Positions 50,859 to 58,787 of a stretch of 62,136 bases of DNA are shown piece by piece (positions within the stretch are counted from its first letter, which is position 1; each line of letters starts with the position of its first letter). Below the pieces are notes generated by a model. That model was not told where the DNA came from. It did not search any database and saw nothing but the letters and a program-made list of their open reading frames with translations. Origin of the DNA: an uncultured Acidobacteriota bacterium (lineage in GTDB: Bacteria; Acidobacteriota; Polarisedimenticolia; Polarisedimenticolales; JAIQFR01); NCBI GenBank assembly GCA_937864465.1, contig CALMJU010000059.1, forward strand, positions 1 to 62,136, read 5' to 3'. The translations under genes and the position numbers were made by a program.

Positions 50859-52505
50859 TCAACGCGGCTCGCGGCCCGTCTCCGCCTCGGATCCTGCGTC
50901 GCGGCGACGGAAGACGAGGACGTGGTCCTGCGACTGCGGGCCGCGCGACGCCGCCTCGGGCCCCCACGTATAGGCCGCGGGGCGGTCCGGGAAGATCTCG
51001 ACCAGCCCGACGACGTCGTAATGGGCCGGCACCCATGCGTCGATCCAGCGGAAGATGCGGCGGTCCGAGCCGCGCCGCGGGAGCCAGGAGGTCCTCACGT
51101 GAACGAGCACCACGTGCCGCGGCCAGGCCGCCTCGATCTCCGCGATGGTCTCGTCCTGGAGGCGGGCAGCGTACGGGTGGACCTCCATGAGCCCGTAGGC
51201 GTACACGTACCGCGCCGCGGACCGCATGTCCGCGTAGAAGGGGAGCTGCGGCTCGGACCCCAGCACCGCGATCCGGTCGCCCGGGCGAGCCGCGGCGCGG
51301 AGACGGGCCGCGATCTCCCGCGACTCCACGAACGGGTTGGTTCCGTACATCCTCCTCGCGAGCCGCACCTCGTCCCACGTGAAGAACGCCCCCGCGTATC
51401 CCGCGGTCCCGACCGCGACGGCCGCCAGGACCAGGCACGTCCAGGCCGTGCGCCGCCGCGCGTCCGCGCGCGAGCCGCCGTCCCCCGCCGCGCCCGCCGC
51501 CGCGAGCAGAGCCACCGCAGGAAGCATCGGGATGAAGTAATGCTGGCGGAAGTAGAACCCCGGGACGACCGCGGCGAAGGAGCACAGGGCGAAGGCGGCG
51601 AGATGGGGGCGGGCCGCCCTGAGCGTCGCGTCCCGGAACGCCCACGCCGCTCCCGCCGCGGCGGCGATCCAGACGAGGAAGTTCCAGCCGATCGCCGACT
51701 TCGAGGACGACAGCAGCAGCCCCGCCGCGGCCGAGACCGGAACCTGCGCGACGTACTGCCTCGCGTAGGTCACGGTCCAGAACCAGAACCCGTCGAACGC
51801 GCCGATCGCCGCCATGTACAGGCAGAGCGCCCCGTAGGGAACCGCGGCGCCGGCGAGGAGGCTCCCCTCGGCGCTCGCGAGCCGCCTCCACCCCTGCCCC
51901 CTCTCCCGCAGGCCCAGGCACACCGCGCCCCACGCCACGAATGCGGCCGCGTGCTGCTTCATGAGGAACGCGGCTCCGAACAGGAGGCCGGCGAGGAATG
52001 CCGCGGGAAGGCCACCCGGCCAGGGCCGCAGGAGGAGCCAGGTCCCCGCGAGCGCCGGGAGGAGCAGGAAGTGGGTCGCGTGGCCCGCGAGGCCCAGGAC
52101 GCCCGGGCTGACGGCGAGCATCGCGAACGTCGTCGCGGCGAGAGCGCCCGCGAGCCGGCCCAGAAGCCGCGCGCCGATCGCGAAGACGAGGAGGGCCGAG
52201 GCGGCGGTCCAGAACGCGAGCCCCAGGTGCACGCCGAAGTCCGTCCTCCCGAAGAGCGTCATGAGGAAGGCGTACGCGTAGTAGGTCCCCGGGAGCTTCA
52301 TGTTGCAGACTTCGGTGTAGGGGGGCACCCCCTCCAGAATGAGCTTCCCCGCGTACGCGTACTCCCCCTCGTCGCGCTCGAACGGGAAGTCCGCACGGTG
52401 GATCCGGATCGCGAAAGAGAGAACGAGCCCCGCCGCGAGCACGACGAGCCACGCGCTCCGCCCTCCCCCGCCTCCCGACGAGCCCCCCCGCATCCCGCCC
52501 CTCAC
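50859..52505 (-). CDS. GT-C glycosyltransferase (GT39/ArnT-like)
   Basis: This 548-residue protein has an N-terminal membrane segment followed by the loop FPFERDEGEYAYAGKLILEGVPPY. That acidic loop is the signature of ArnT/PMT-like GT-C glycosyltransferases, which use lipid-linked sugars on the outer face of the inner membrane. About ten further hydrophobic segments follow, and a soluble C-terminal part ends with a basic tail. The GTG at 52505 overlaps the stop of the phosphatase gene as GTGA; an ATG at 52493 is a possible alternative. Confidence 0.85.
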   Translation of the reverse strand: MRGGMRGGSSGGGGGRSAWLVVLAAGLVLSFAIRIHRADFPFERDEGEYAYAGKLILEGVPPYTEVCNMKLPGTYYAYAFLMTLFGRTDFGVHLGLAFWTAASALLVFAIGARLLGRLAGALAATTFAMLAVSPGVLGLAGHATHFLLLPALAGTWLLLRPWPGGLPAAFLAGLLFGAAFLMKQHAAAFVAWGAVCLGLRERGQGWRRLASAEGSLLAGAAVPYGALCLYMAAIGAFDGFWFWTVTYARQYVAQVPVSAAAGLLLSSSKSAIGWNFLVWIAAAAGAAWAFRDATLRAARPHLAAFALCSFAAVVPGFYFRQHYFIPMLPAVALLAAAGAAGDGGSRADARRRTAWTCLVLAAVAVGTAGYAGAFFTWDEVRLARRMYGTNPFVESREIAARLRAAARPGDRIAVLGSEPQLPFYADMRSAARYVYAYGLMEVHPYAARLQDETIAEIEAAWPRHVVLVHVRTSWLPRRGSDRRIFRWIDAWVPAHYDVVGLVEIFPDRPAAYTWGPEAASRGPQSQDHVLVFRRRDAGSEAETGREPR

Positions 52506-54175
52506 GAACGCTTCGCCACGATGAAGGTCAGGTCGTCCGTCGGAGGCGCCCCGGAGGACCACTCGGCGAGAGCGCAGCACACCCGGTCGGCCACGACCGC
52601 GGCCGGGACGCCGCGCAGCCCGAGGAGGACCTCGACGAGACGACCCGCTCCGAACTCCTCGCCGCCGGGGTTCTCGCACTCCGTCACCCCGTCGCTGTAC
52701 AGGACGAGAAGGTCGCCCGGGAGGACGCGGCACTCCCGCTCCTCGTAGCCGAGCCCGGGCAGCATCCCCAGCGGCGCCCCTCCTCCCCGGAGCTCCTCCA
52801 CCGCCCCTCCCTCGCGCACGAGGAGCGGGGGGTTGTGCCCGGCGTTGCTGTACCGGAGGCGTCCCGTGGCGGGATCGAGGATGCAGAAGAAGCAGGTCAC
52901 GAAGCGGTTGGCCGGGCAGCTTCTCTCCATCAGCCGGTCCAGACGCGCCATGAGCCGCGGCAGGTCGTCCGGCTCCTCGGCCAGCACCTGGATTTTCGCG
53001 CGCAGGTCCGCCATCAGGAGCGCCGCCGGCAGCCCCTTCCCGCTGACGTCCGCCAGCACCAGCGCCACGCGGCCGTCTCCGGTCGGGAGGAACTCGTAGT
53101 AGTCGCCGCCGACCGTCCGGCACTGCGCGTTGTGGCCGGACAGCTCGACCCCCGCGACGTCGGGAGCGGAGCGCGGGAGGAGGCCCCGCTGGATCTCCGC
53201 CGCCTGCTCGAGCTCCTGGGCCTGGATGCGCTCCTTCTCCTCGACCAGCGCGAGGCGCTCCTGCTCGATCCGGTTGGCCGCGACGTTCGCGAGGACGGTG
53301 AGCAGGTCGAGGTCGTTCGGCGTCGGTGCCGAGACCAGGCCCCGCGTGTCCACGTAGATCAGGCCGATCACGCGGTCGTTGGTCTGGAGCGGAACGGCCA
53401 TCAGCGTCCGCACGTTCTGCTCGTTGATGCTGACCCGGCCCCGAAGCACCTCGTCGAGACGCGCGTCGTGGACCAGGAGCGACTGGCGGGAGCCGAGCAC
53501 CCGGTCCCTCACGGCCGCGCTGATCCGGAAGTCCTCGCCCCGCATGGCGCGGGGCTCCAGACCGCCGTCCCGCTCGACGGTCAGGAGCACGCCCCGCTCC
53601 GCCCGCACCGACTCGATCGAGAGGTCCAGGATGATCTGGAACAGCTCGGGGAGCGGCCGGCGTAGCGCCAGCTCCCGGCCGGCGCGCAGCAGGGCGCTGA
53701 CGGCCGTGGAGTCGAAGGACTTTCTCTCCCCGGAGGTCCTCGCGGAAGCGCCCGGGCCGGTGGAGGGGGTCCGGTCGCCCGGCGATAGCAGCCCCTCGAG
53801 GCTGGAGACCACCGTCTCGTGCCCGGGGATCTCCGCGGGGGCGTCCGGGTAGAACGTCACGTTCGCCGAGGAGTCCCCGGGAGGCTCGTCGAACCTCATC
53901 GCCACGTGCCCGACCGCGATGCGATCGCCCGGCCTGAGCCGGAGCCTCCCCTCGACGCGCTGGTCGTTGACGAACGTGCCGTTCTTGCTCCCGAGGTCCC
54001 GGACCGTCCAGCCATTCTCGTCGCGCTCGAGCACGAGGTGGTGCCGCGACAGGCTGGTGTCGTCCGGAAACCACAGATCGTTCTCGCGGGCCCGGCCGAC
54101 CGCGACGCGGCTCTTTTCGAGCGGCACGGTCCGCCGCGCCCCGTCCGGAGTGCGAATGGCCAGCGTGCTCGCCAC
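52502..54175 (-). CDS. FHA-GAF-PP2C (SpoIIE-like) phosphatase
   Basis: This signalling protein of about 557 residues has three parts. A FHA domain at residues about 10-100 carries SLSRHHLVLERDENG and DLGSKNGTFVNDQ, the phosphothreonine-binding face. A GAF domain at about 165-300 includes LMAVPLQTNDRVIGLIYVDTRG. A PP2C/SpoIIE phosphatase at about 330-550 has VGGDYYEFLP, LADVSGKGLPAALLMA, SNAGHNPPLL and LYSDGVTE. The GTG at 54175 has GGAGGGG upstream; GTG 54211 also fits but would coincide with the transcript start predicted from TATTAT at 54222-54227. Target proteins are unknown, perhaps an anti-sigma antagonist. Confidence 0.9.
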   Translation of the reverse strand: MASTLAIRTPDGARRTVPLEKSRVAVGRARENDLWFPDDTSLSRHHLVLERDENGWTVRDLGSKNGTFVNDQRVEGRLRLRPGDRIAVGHVAMRFDEPPGDSSANVTFYPDAPAEIPGHETVVSSLEGLLSPGDRTPSTGPGASARTSGERKSFDSTAVSALLRAGRELALRRPLPELFQIILDLSIESVRAERGVLLTVERDGGLEPRAMRGEDFRISAAVRDRVLGSRQSLLVHDARLDEVLRGRVSINEQNVRTLMAVPLQTNDRVIGLIYVDTRGLVSAPTPNDLDLLTVLANVAANRIEQERLALVEEKERIQAQELEQAAEIQRGLLPRSAPDVAGVELSGHNAQCRTVGGDYYEFLPTGDGRVALVLADVSGKGLPAALLMADLRAKIQVLAEEPDDLPRLMARLDRLMERSCPANRFVTCFFCILDPATGRLRYSNAGHNPPLLVREGGAVEELRGGGAPLGMLPGLGYEERECRVLPGDLLVLYSDGVTECENPGGEEFGAGRLVEVLLGLRGVPAAVVADRVCCALAEWSSGAPPTDDLTFIVAKRS

Positions 54176-54221
54176 GGATGCCTGCCCCTCCACCCCCTCG
54201 CCGCAAGCCACGGCGTCAAGG

Positions 54222-54227
54222 ATAATA
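54222..54227 (-). promoter_or_regulatory. -10 box of the phosphatase/glycosyltransferase operon
   Basis: Read on the minus strand this is TATTAT. It would start RNA near 54213, consistent with the GTG at 54175 and its GGAGGGG site. The -35 is weak. Confidence 0.4.
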
Positions 54228-54250
54228 CGGTTCCCCGGAGCCGCGGCCGG

Positions 54251-54256
54251 TATACT
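54251..54256 (+). promoter_or_regulatory. -10 box of the carbamoyltransferase cassette
   Basis: TATACT lies 68 nt before the ATG at 54325, back to back with the phosphatase promoter. The sequence between it and the start codon shows no repeat or hairpin I can assign. Confidence 0.4.
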
Positions 54257-54324
54257 GGAAGGCGAGGCAAGGGCGACGGCGGCGTGGAACCGGAGATGCG
54301 AGAAGATCTCCCCTCGGCACCCTC

Positions 54325-56142
54325 ATGAAGATCCTGGGCATCTCCGCCTACTACCACGACAGCGCCGCCTGCTTGCTCGTCGACGGGGAGATCGTCGCCG
54401 CCGCGCAGGAGGAGCGGTTCACTCGGAAGAAGCACGACTCCGGCTTTCCGGCGAGAGCAGCCGCGTACTGCCTTCGCGAGGGGGGGGTCGGATCGGCGAA
54501 CGACCTCGACGTCGTCGCCTTCTACGACAAGCCGATCGTCAAGTTCGAGCGCCTGCTCGAGACCTACCTCCGGTACGCGCCGGCCGGGCTCCCGAGCTTC
54601 TTGCGGGCGATGCCGCTCTGGCTCAAGAAGAAGCTATGGATGCGCGAGAACCTGAGGGAGGAGCTCGAGTACGAGGGGCGCGTCGTCTTCACGGAGCACC
54701 ACGAGTCGCACGCGGCCAGCGCCTTCTTCCCTTCCCCGTTCGAAGAGGCCGCGATTCTCACGATCGACGGGGTCGGCGAGTGGGCGACGGCGAGCCTCGG
54801 ATCGGGGAGCGGGAACCGGATCCGGATCCTGAAGGAGATCCACTTCCCGCACTCCCTGGGGCTCCTCTACTCGGCGTTCACGTACTTCACGGGCTTCAAG
54901 GTCAACAGCGGCGAGTACAAGCTGATGGGCCTGGCGCCGTACGGCGAGCCGAGGTACGCGGACCTGATCGAGAGAGAGATCGTCGACCTCCGCGACGACG
55001 GCTCACTCAAGCTCAACCTGGCATACTTCGACTACTGCGCCGGTCTCCGGATGACGAGCCGCCGGCTCCACCGCCTCTTCGGAGGCCCACCGCGGCGGCC
55101 CGATGCGCAGATCACGCAGCGGGAGATGGACATCGCGGCCTCGATCCAGGCGGTCACGGAGAAGGCGATGACGCGCATGGCGCGCCACGCTCACGAGGTA
55201 ACGGGCCGCGACGAGCTGGTCCTCGCCGGCGGGGTCGCCCTGAACTGCGTCGGCAACGGGAGGATCCTCCGCGAGGGGCCGTTCCGGCGCGTGTGGATCC
55301 AGCCGGCCGCCGGGGACGCGGGCGGGGCGCTCGGCGCCGCCATGTTCGCGTACCACCAGCTGCTCGACGGCCCCCGGTCGGCGGACGGCCGGCACGACCG
55401 CCAGCGGGCCTCCCTGCTCGGCCCCTCGTTCGACGACGAGGAGATCGGCCGCTTTCTCGAGGAGAGGGGCGTCGAGGCCGTCCGTATGCCCGACGTCGAG
55501 TCGCTCGTCGACCGAGTGACCGACCGGATCCGCGCCGGCCACGTCGTCGGCTGGTTCCAGGGCCGGATGGAGTTCGGGCCCCGCGCTCTCGGGTCCCGCT
55601 CCATCCTCGGCGACCCCCGCGACCGCGAGATGCAGACGGTCATGAACGTCAAGATCAAGTTCCGCGAGTCGTTCCGTCCGTTCGCCCCGTCGGTGCTCCG
55701 CGAGAAGGCCCGCGAGTGGTTCGAGATCGAAGCCGACAGCCCGTACATGCTGCTGGTCGCCGACGTCGACCGCTCCCGGCGCCTCCCCGAGGTTACCGAG
55801 GGCCTGTGCGGCCTCGACAAGCTCAAGGTCCTCCGCTCGCAAATCCCGGCGGTCACCCACGTCGACGGCTCCGCGCGACTCCAGACCGTGGCCCGCGAGG
55901 ACAACCCCCTGTTCCACCGGCTGATCGAGCGGTTCTTCGAGAAGACGGGGTGCCCCGTCCTCGTGAACACGTCGTTCAACGTGCGCGGCGAGCCGATCGT
56001 CTGCACGCCGGAGGACGCCTACCGCTGCTTCGCGCGGACGCACATGGACACCCTGGTCCTGGGCTCCTGGGTGGCCGACAGGAAGGACCAGAAACTTCCT
56101 CCTCCGGACGAATCCTGGCGCGCGGAATTCGCGCCGGACTGA
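54325..56142 (+). CDS. NodU/CmcH-family O-carbamoyltransferase (SxtI-like)
   Basis: This 605-residue enzyme belongs to the carbamoyltransferase family of NodU, CmcH, TobZ and SxtI, which transfer a carbamoyl group from carbamoyl phosphate via carbamoyl-adenylate to a hydroxyl. The N-terminal Kae1-like domain has GISAYYHDSAACLLVDG, EERFTRKKHD and the metal-binding HHESHAASAFF. The C-terminal domain has GWFQGRMEFGPRALGSRSILGDPR and NTSFNVRGEPIVCTPEDA. It is the first gene of a four-gene cassette with SxtJ-like, DUF5989 and SGNH genes. The acceptor is unknown. Confidence 0.95.
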   Translation: MKILGISAYYHDSAACLLVDGEIVAAAQEERFTRKKHDSGFPARAAAYCLREGGVGSANDLDVVAFYDKPIVKFERLLETYLRYAPAGLPSFLRAMPLWLKKKLWMRENLREELEYEGRVVFTEHHESHAASAFFPSPFEEAAILTIDGVGEWATASLGSGSGNRIRILKEIHFPHSLGLLYSAFTYFTGFKVNSGEYKLMGLAPYGEPRYADLIEREIVDLRDDGSLKLNLAYFDYCAGLRMTSRRLHRLFGGPPRRPDAQITQREMDIAASIQAVTEKAMTRMARHAHEVTGRDELVLAGGVALNCVGNGRILREGPFRRVWIQPAAGDAGGALGAAMFAYHQLLDGPRSADGRHDRQRASLLGPSFDDEEIGRFLEERGVEAVRMPDVESLVDRVTDRIRAGHVVGWFQGRMEFGPRALGSRSILGDPRDREMQTVMNVKIKFRESFRPFAPSVLREKAREWFEIEADSPYMLLVADVDRSRRLPEVTEGLCGLDKLKVLRSQIPAVTHVDGSARLQTVAREDNPLFHRLIERFFEKTGCPVLVNTSFNVRGEPIVCTPEDAYRCFARTHMDTLVLGSWVADRKDQKLPPPDESWRAEFAPD

Positions 56143-56152
56143 GGTCCCCCGC

Positions 56153-56560
56153 ATGCCGAGACGTCGAGCCGACGAGTGGAAACGGGCGAGGAGCTTCGGC
56201 CTGGCGCTCCTGCCGATTCTCCTCGTGGCGGGCGCCCTGTCCTGGTGGCGCGGCCACGCGCGGGCCGCCGCCGCCCTCGCCGCTCTGTCCGTCCTCCCCC
56301 CCGTGCTCGCTCTCGCCGCGCCGCGCCTCTGGGCGATGGCCTTCCGCGCCTGGATGAGGCTCGCGGAGGGGATGTCGCGGATCGTGACCGCGGCGGTCCT
56401 GTCGATCTTCTACTTCGGCATGATGACGCCGATCGGCCTCACGATGCGCCCGTTCCGGAAGGACCCCCTCGACCTGAGCTGGAAGCGGCGCAGGCCGAGC
56501 TATTGGATCGAGAAGAAGCCGTCCGACGACACGCTCGATCGCTACGAGCGGCAATTCTGA
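56153..56560 (+). CDS. SxtJ-like membrane protein
   Basis: This 135-residue protein has two or three hydrophobic segments, then a conserved short tail: YFGMMTPIGLTMRPFRKDPLDL followed by PSYWIEKK. This matches the SxtJ family first named from saxitoxin clusters, of unknown function, nearly always beside a NodU-type carbamoyltransferase. It starts 10 bp after the carbamoyltransferase stop and the next gene follows 17 bp later, so it is in the same operon. Confidence 0.9.
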   Translation: MPRRRADEWKRARSFGLALLPILLVAGALSWWRGHARAAAALAALSVLPPVLALAAPRLWAMAFRAWMRLAEGMSRIVTAAVLSIFYFGMMTPIGLTMRPFRKDPLDLSWKRRRPSYWIEKKPSDDTLDRYERQF

Positions 56561-56577
56561 TCTCGAGGCGACGCGAC

Positions 56578-56730
56578 ATGCTCTCCATCCTCCGCGAGTT
56601 CTGGACGTTCCTGAGGGAGCGAAAGAAGTTCTGGCTCCTTCCGATCGTGATCGTGCTGCTCCTGCTGGGGCTCGTGATCGTCCTGACGGCCGGCAGCGCC
56701 CTCGCGCCCTTCATCTACACGGTGTTCTGA
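56578..56730 (+). CDS. DUF5989 (SxtK-like) small membrane protein
   Basis: This 50-residue protein is a single transmembrane helix with the conserved head ILREFWTFLRERKKFWLLPIV, the DUF5989 pattern (corresponding to SxtK). The C terminus is FIYTVF. Its stop overlaps the next ATG as TGATG. It sits between the SxtJ-like and SGNH genes, as in saxitoxin clusters, where the role is also unknown. Confidence 0.88.
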   Translation: MLSILREFWTFLRERKKFWLLPIVIVLLLLGLVIVLTAGSALAPFIYTVF

Positions 56731-58787
56731 TGGCGAGCCCGACCGAGCGCCGCAGGCTCGTCCGGGACGCCGCGATCGGCCTCCTCGTCGCGGCCGCGAT
56801 CCTGGGCCTAGTCGAGACGGCCCTCCGGGCCGCCGGCGTCCCCTCGCTCGCATCGGAGAGGGATCCCTTCCAAGGGTTCTCGGCGCGGATGCGCGTCTTC
56901 GAGAGGGACGACGACCGGGGCGTCTTCCGCACCGCTCCCCGCGCGGTCCGGCACTCCTTCAACGAGCAGGAGTTCCTCGCGGTGAAGCCCTCGAACGGGC
57001 TGCGCCTGTTCACGATCGGAGGATCGAGCGCCTACGGGTTCCCGTGGGGGGCGGGCTCGGCGTTCACGCACCTGCTCGGCCGCGCGCTCGAGGCGACGCT
57101 CCCCGGGCGGAGGATCGAGGCGGTCAACGCCGCGGCGATGTCGTACGGCTCGACGCGTCTCAGGCTCCTCGCCGGCGAGCTCCTCGACTACGACCCGGAC
57201 CTCCTCGTCGTCTTCGAGGCGCACAACGAGTTCGTCGAGCGCCGCCTCCGGCAGGCGATCGAGAGCTCCCCTCGGCTCGGACCGGTCCAGGCGGTCCTCG
57301 CGCGATCGCGGATCTACTCCGTCATGAGCCGCGCGTACGAGCGGATCCTGAGGTCGTCCCGCGGAGGATCCGAGGAGCCGGGATCGAGGAGCACGGGCGA
57401 GCTCCTCGGCCTCGACGTGATGCGCGAGACCGCCACGGACGTGGACGACCGGGACCGGGAGAAGGCCCGCCTCGGCCTCGAGGAGAACTACAGGGCGATC
57501 GCGAGGATGTGCCGCGAGCGGGGGGTCGGGCTCGTGCTCTGCACGGTTCCGTGCAATCTCCGCGGCTGGTCCCCCGACCAGTCGATCTTCGCGCCGGACG
57601 TCGGCCTGGAGGCCCGCCGGGAGGTCCTCGCGAGGATCGCCGAGGCGAAGCGGGCGCTCGCCTCCGGCGACGCGGCCCGGGCCGCGGGGGCTCTCGAGCG
57701 GGCGCGCTCGCTCGCTCCCGGCTATGCCGAGGTCCACTTCCTCCTCGGCCGGACGTACGAGGCGCTTTCCCGCTGGGATGACGCCCGCGGCTCGTACTCG
57801 CGGGCCCGCGACGAGGACGCGATGCCCTCGCGCGTGCCGAGCTCGTTCAACGAGGCGATCCGGCGGATCGGCCGGGAGGAGCCCGGCGTCCTCCTCGTCG
57901 ACGTCGCGAGGGCGTTCGAGGAGGCCTCTCCCCACGGTCTCACGGGGTTCGAGCTCATCGAGGACTACGTGCACCCCACTCCCACGGGGCACCTCCTCAT
58001 CGCGCGCGAGTTGTGGAAGGCGATCCTCGGGAGCGGCCTGCTCGGCGGCCGGCGCGAGGCGGACCCGGCGGCGTTCGACCGGGCCGTCGGCCCCGCCTCC
58101 CGGCCCGAGGCCAGGAGCCCGGCCCTGCTGTTCAACCTCGGCGTCGTCATGGAGAACAAGGGGCTCGTCGACGAGGCGATCGCGAGCTACCGGGCGTGCC
58201 TGGAACTCGACCCGAGCCACCCGCGCGCGCACTACAACGTCGGGAGGCTCCTCCACCGGAAGGGGCGCTACGCGGAAGCCGAGGCGGAGCACCGGCTCGC
58301 CGTCCGGCTCGATCCCGACTACGCGATGGGGCACGTCGGTCTCGGCGAGGCGCTCCGCGCGCAGGGCCGTCTCGAGGAGGCGCGCGCCGTCCTCGAGCGG
58401 GCGACCCGCGCGGACCCAGGCTCCGCCTACGCCTGGAACGGTCTCGGAGCCGCGCTGGCCGCCTCGGGAGACTCGGACGGGGCGGAGGCGGCGTTCCGGA
58501 AGGCGATCGAGCTGGCCCCCGAGCGGTCGGACGCGAGGGCCAACCTCGGCTTCGCCCTCCTGTCCCGGGGGAAGCTCGCCGAGGCGGAGGCCGTGTTCCG
58601 GGAGGCTCTCGGGACCCATCCGGAGCACGCCGCGTCACGCAACGGCCTCGCGGGAGTTCTCCTCGAGAAGGGCGATCTCGACGGCTCGGAGCGGCTGCTC
58701 CGCGAGACGCTCGCCTCGTCGCCGGGCGACCCGTTCGCTACCGCGGCTCTGCGGGAGCTAGCGAGACGGCGAGCGTCTCCCCGTTGA
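56730..58787 (+). CDS. SGNH/GDSL hydrolase with C-terminal TPR repeats (SxtL-like)
   Basis: This 685-residue protein has an N-terminal membrane anchor at residues 12-34, so it probably faces the periplasm. The SGNH hydrolase domain follows: block I FTIGGSSAYGFPWG with Ser99, VVFEAHNEFVERRL with the conserved Asn, and EDYVHPTPTGH with the Asp-His pair. An inserted TPR-like segment sits inside the hydrolase near residues 300-350. From about residue 460 to the end are five or six TPR units. The family acts as lipase, esterase or acyltransferase. The last 50 bp overlap the convergent deacetylase gene. Confidence 0.9.
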   Translation: MASPTERRRLVRDAAIGLLVAAAILGLVETALRAAGVPSLASERDPFQGFSARMRVFERDDDRGVFRTAPRAVRHSFNEQEFLAVKPSNGLRLFTIGGSSAYGFPWGAGSAFTHLLGRALEATLPGRRIEAVNAAAMSYGSTRLRLLAGELLDYDPDLLVVFEAHNEFVERRLRQAIESSPRLGPVQAVLARSRIYSVMSRAYERILRSSRGGSEEPGSRSTGELLGLDVMRETATDVDDRDREKARLGLEENYRAIARMCRERGVGLVLCTVPCNLRGWSPDQSIFAPDVGLEARREVLARIAEAKRALASGDAARAAGALERARSLAPGYAEVHFLLGRTYEALSRWDDARGSYSRARDEDAMPSRVPSSFNEAIRRIGREEPGVLLVDVARAFEEASPHGLTGFELIEDYVHPTPTGHLLIARELWKAILGSGLLGGRREADPAAFDRAVGPASRPEARSPALLFNLGVVMENKGLVDEAIASYRACLELDPSHPRAHYNVGRLLHRKGRYAEAEAEHRLAVRLDPDYAMGHVGLGEALRAQGRLEEARAVLERATRADPGSAYAWNGLGAALAASGDSDGAEAAFRKAIELAPERSDARANLGFALLSRGKLAEAEAVFREALGTHPEHAASRNGLAGVLLEKGDLDGSERLLRETLASSPGDPFATAALRELARRRASPR

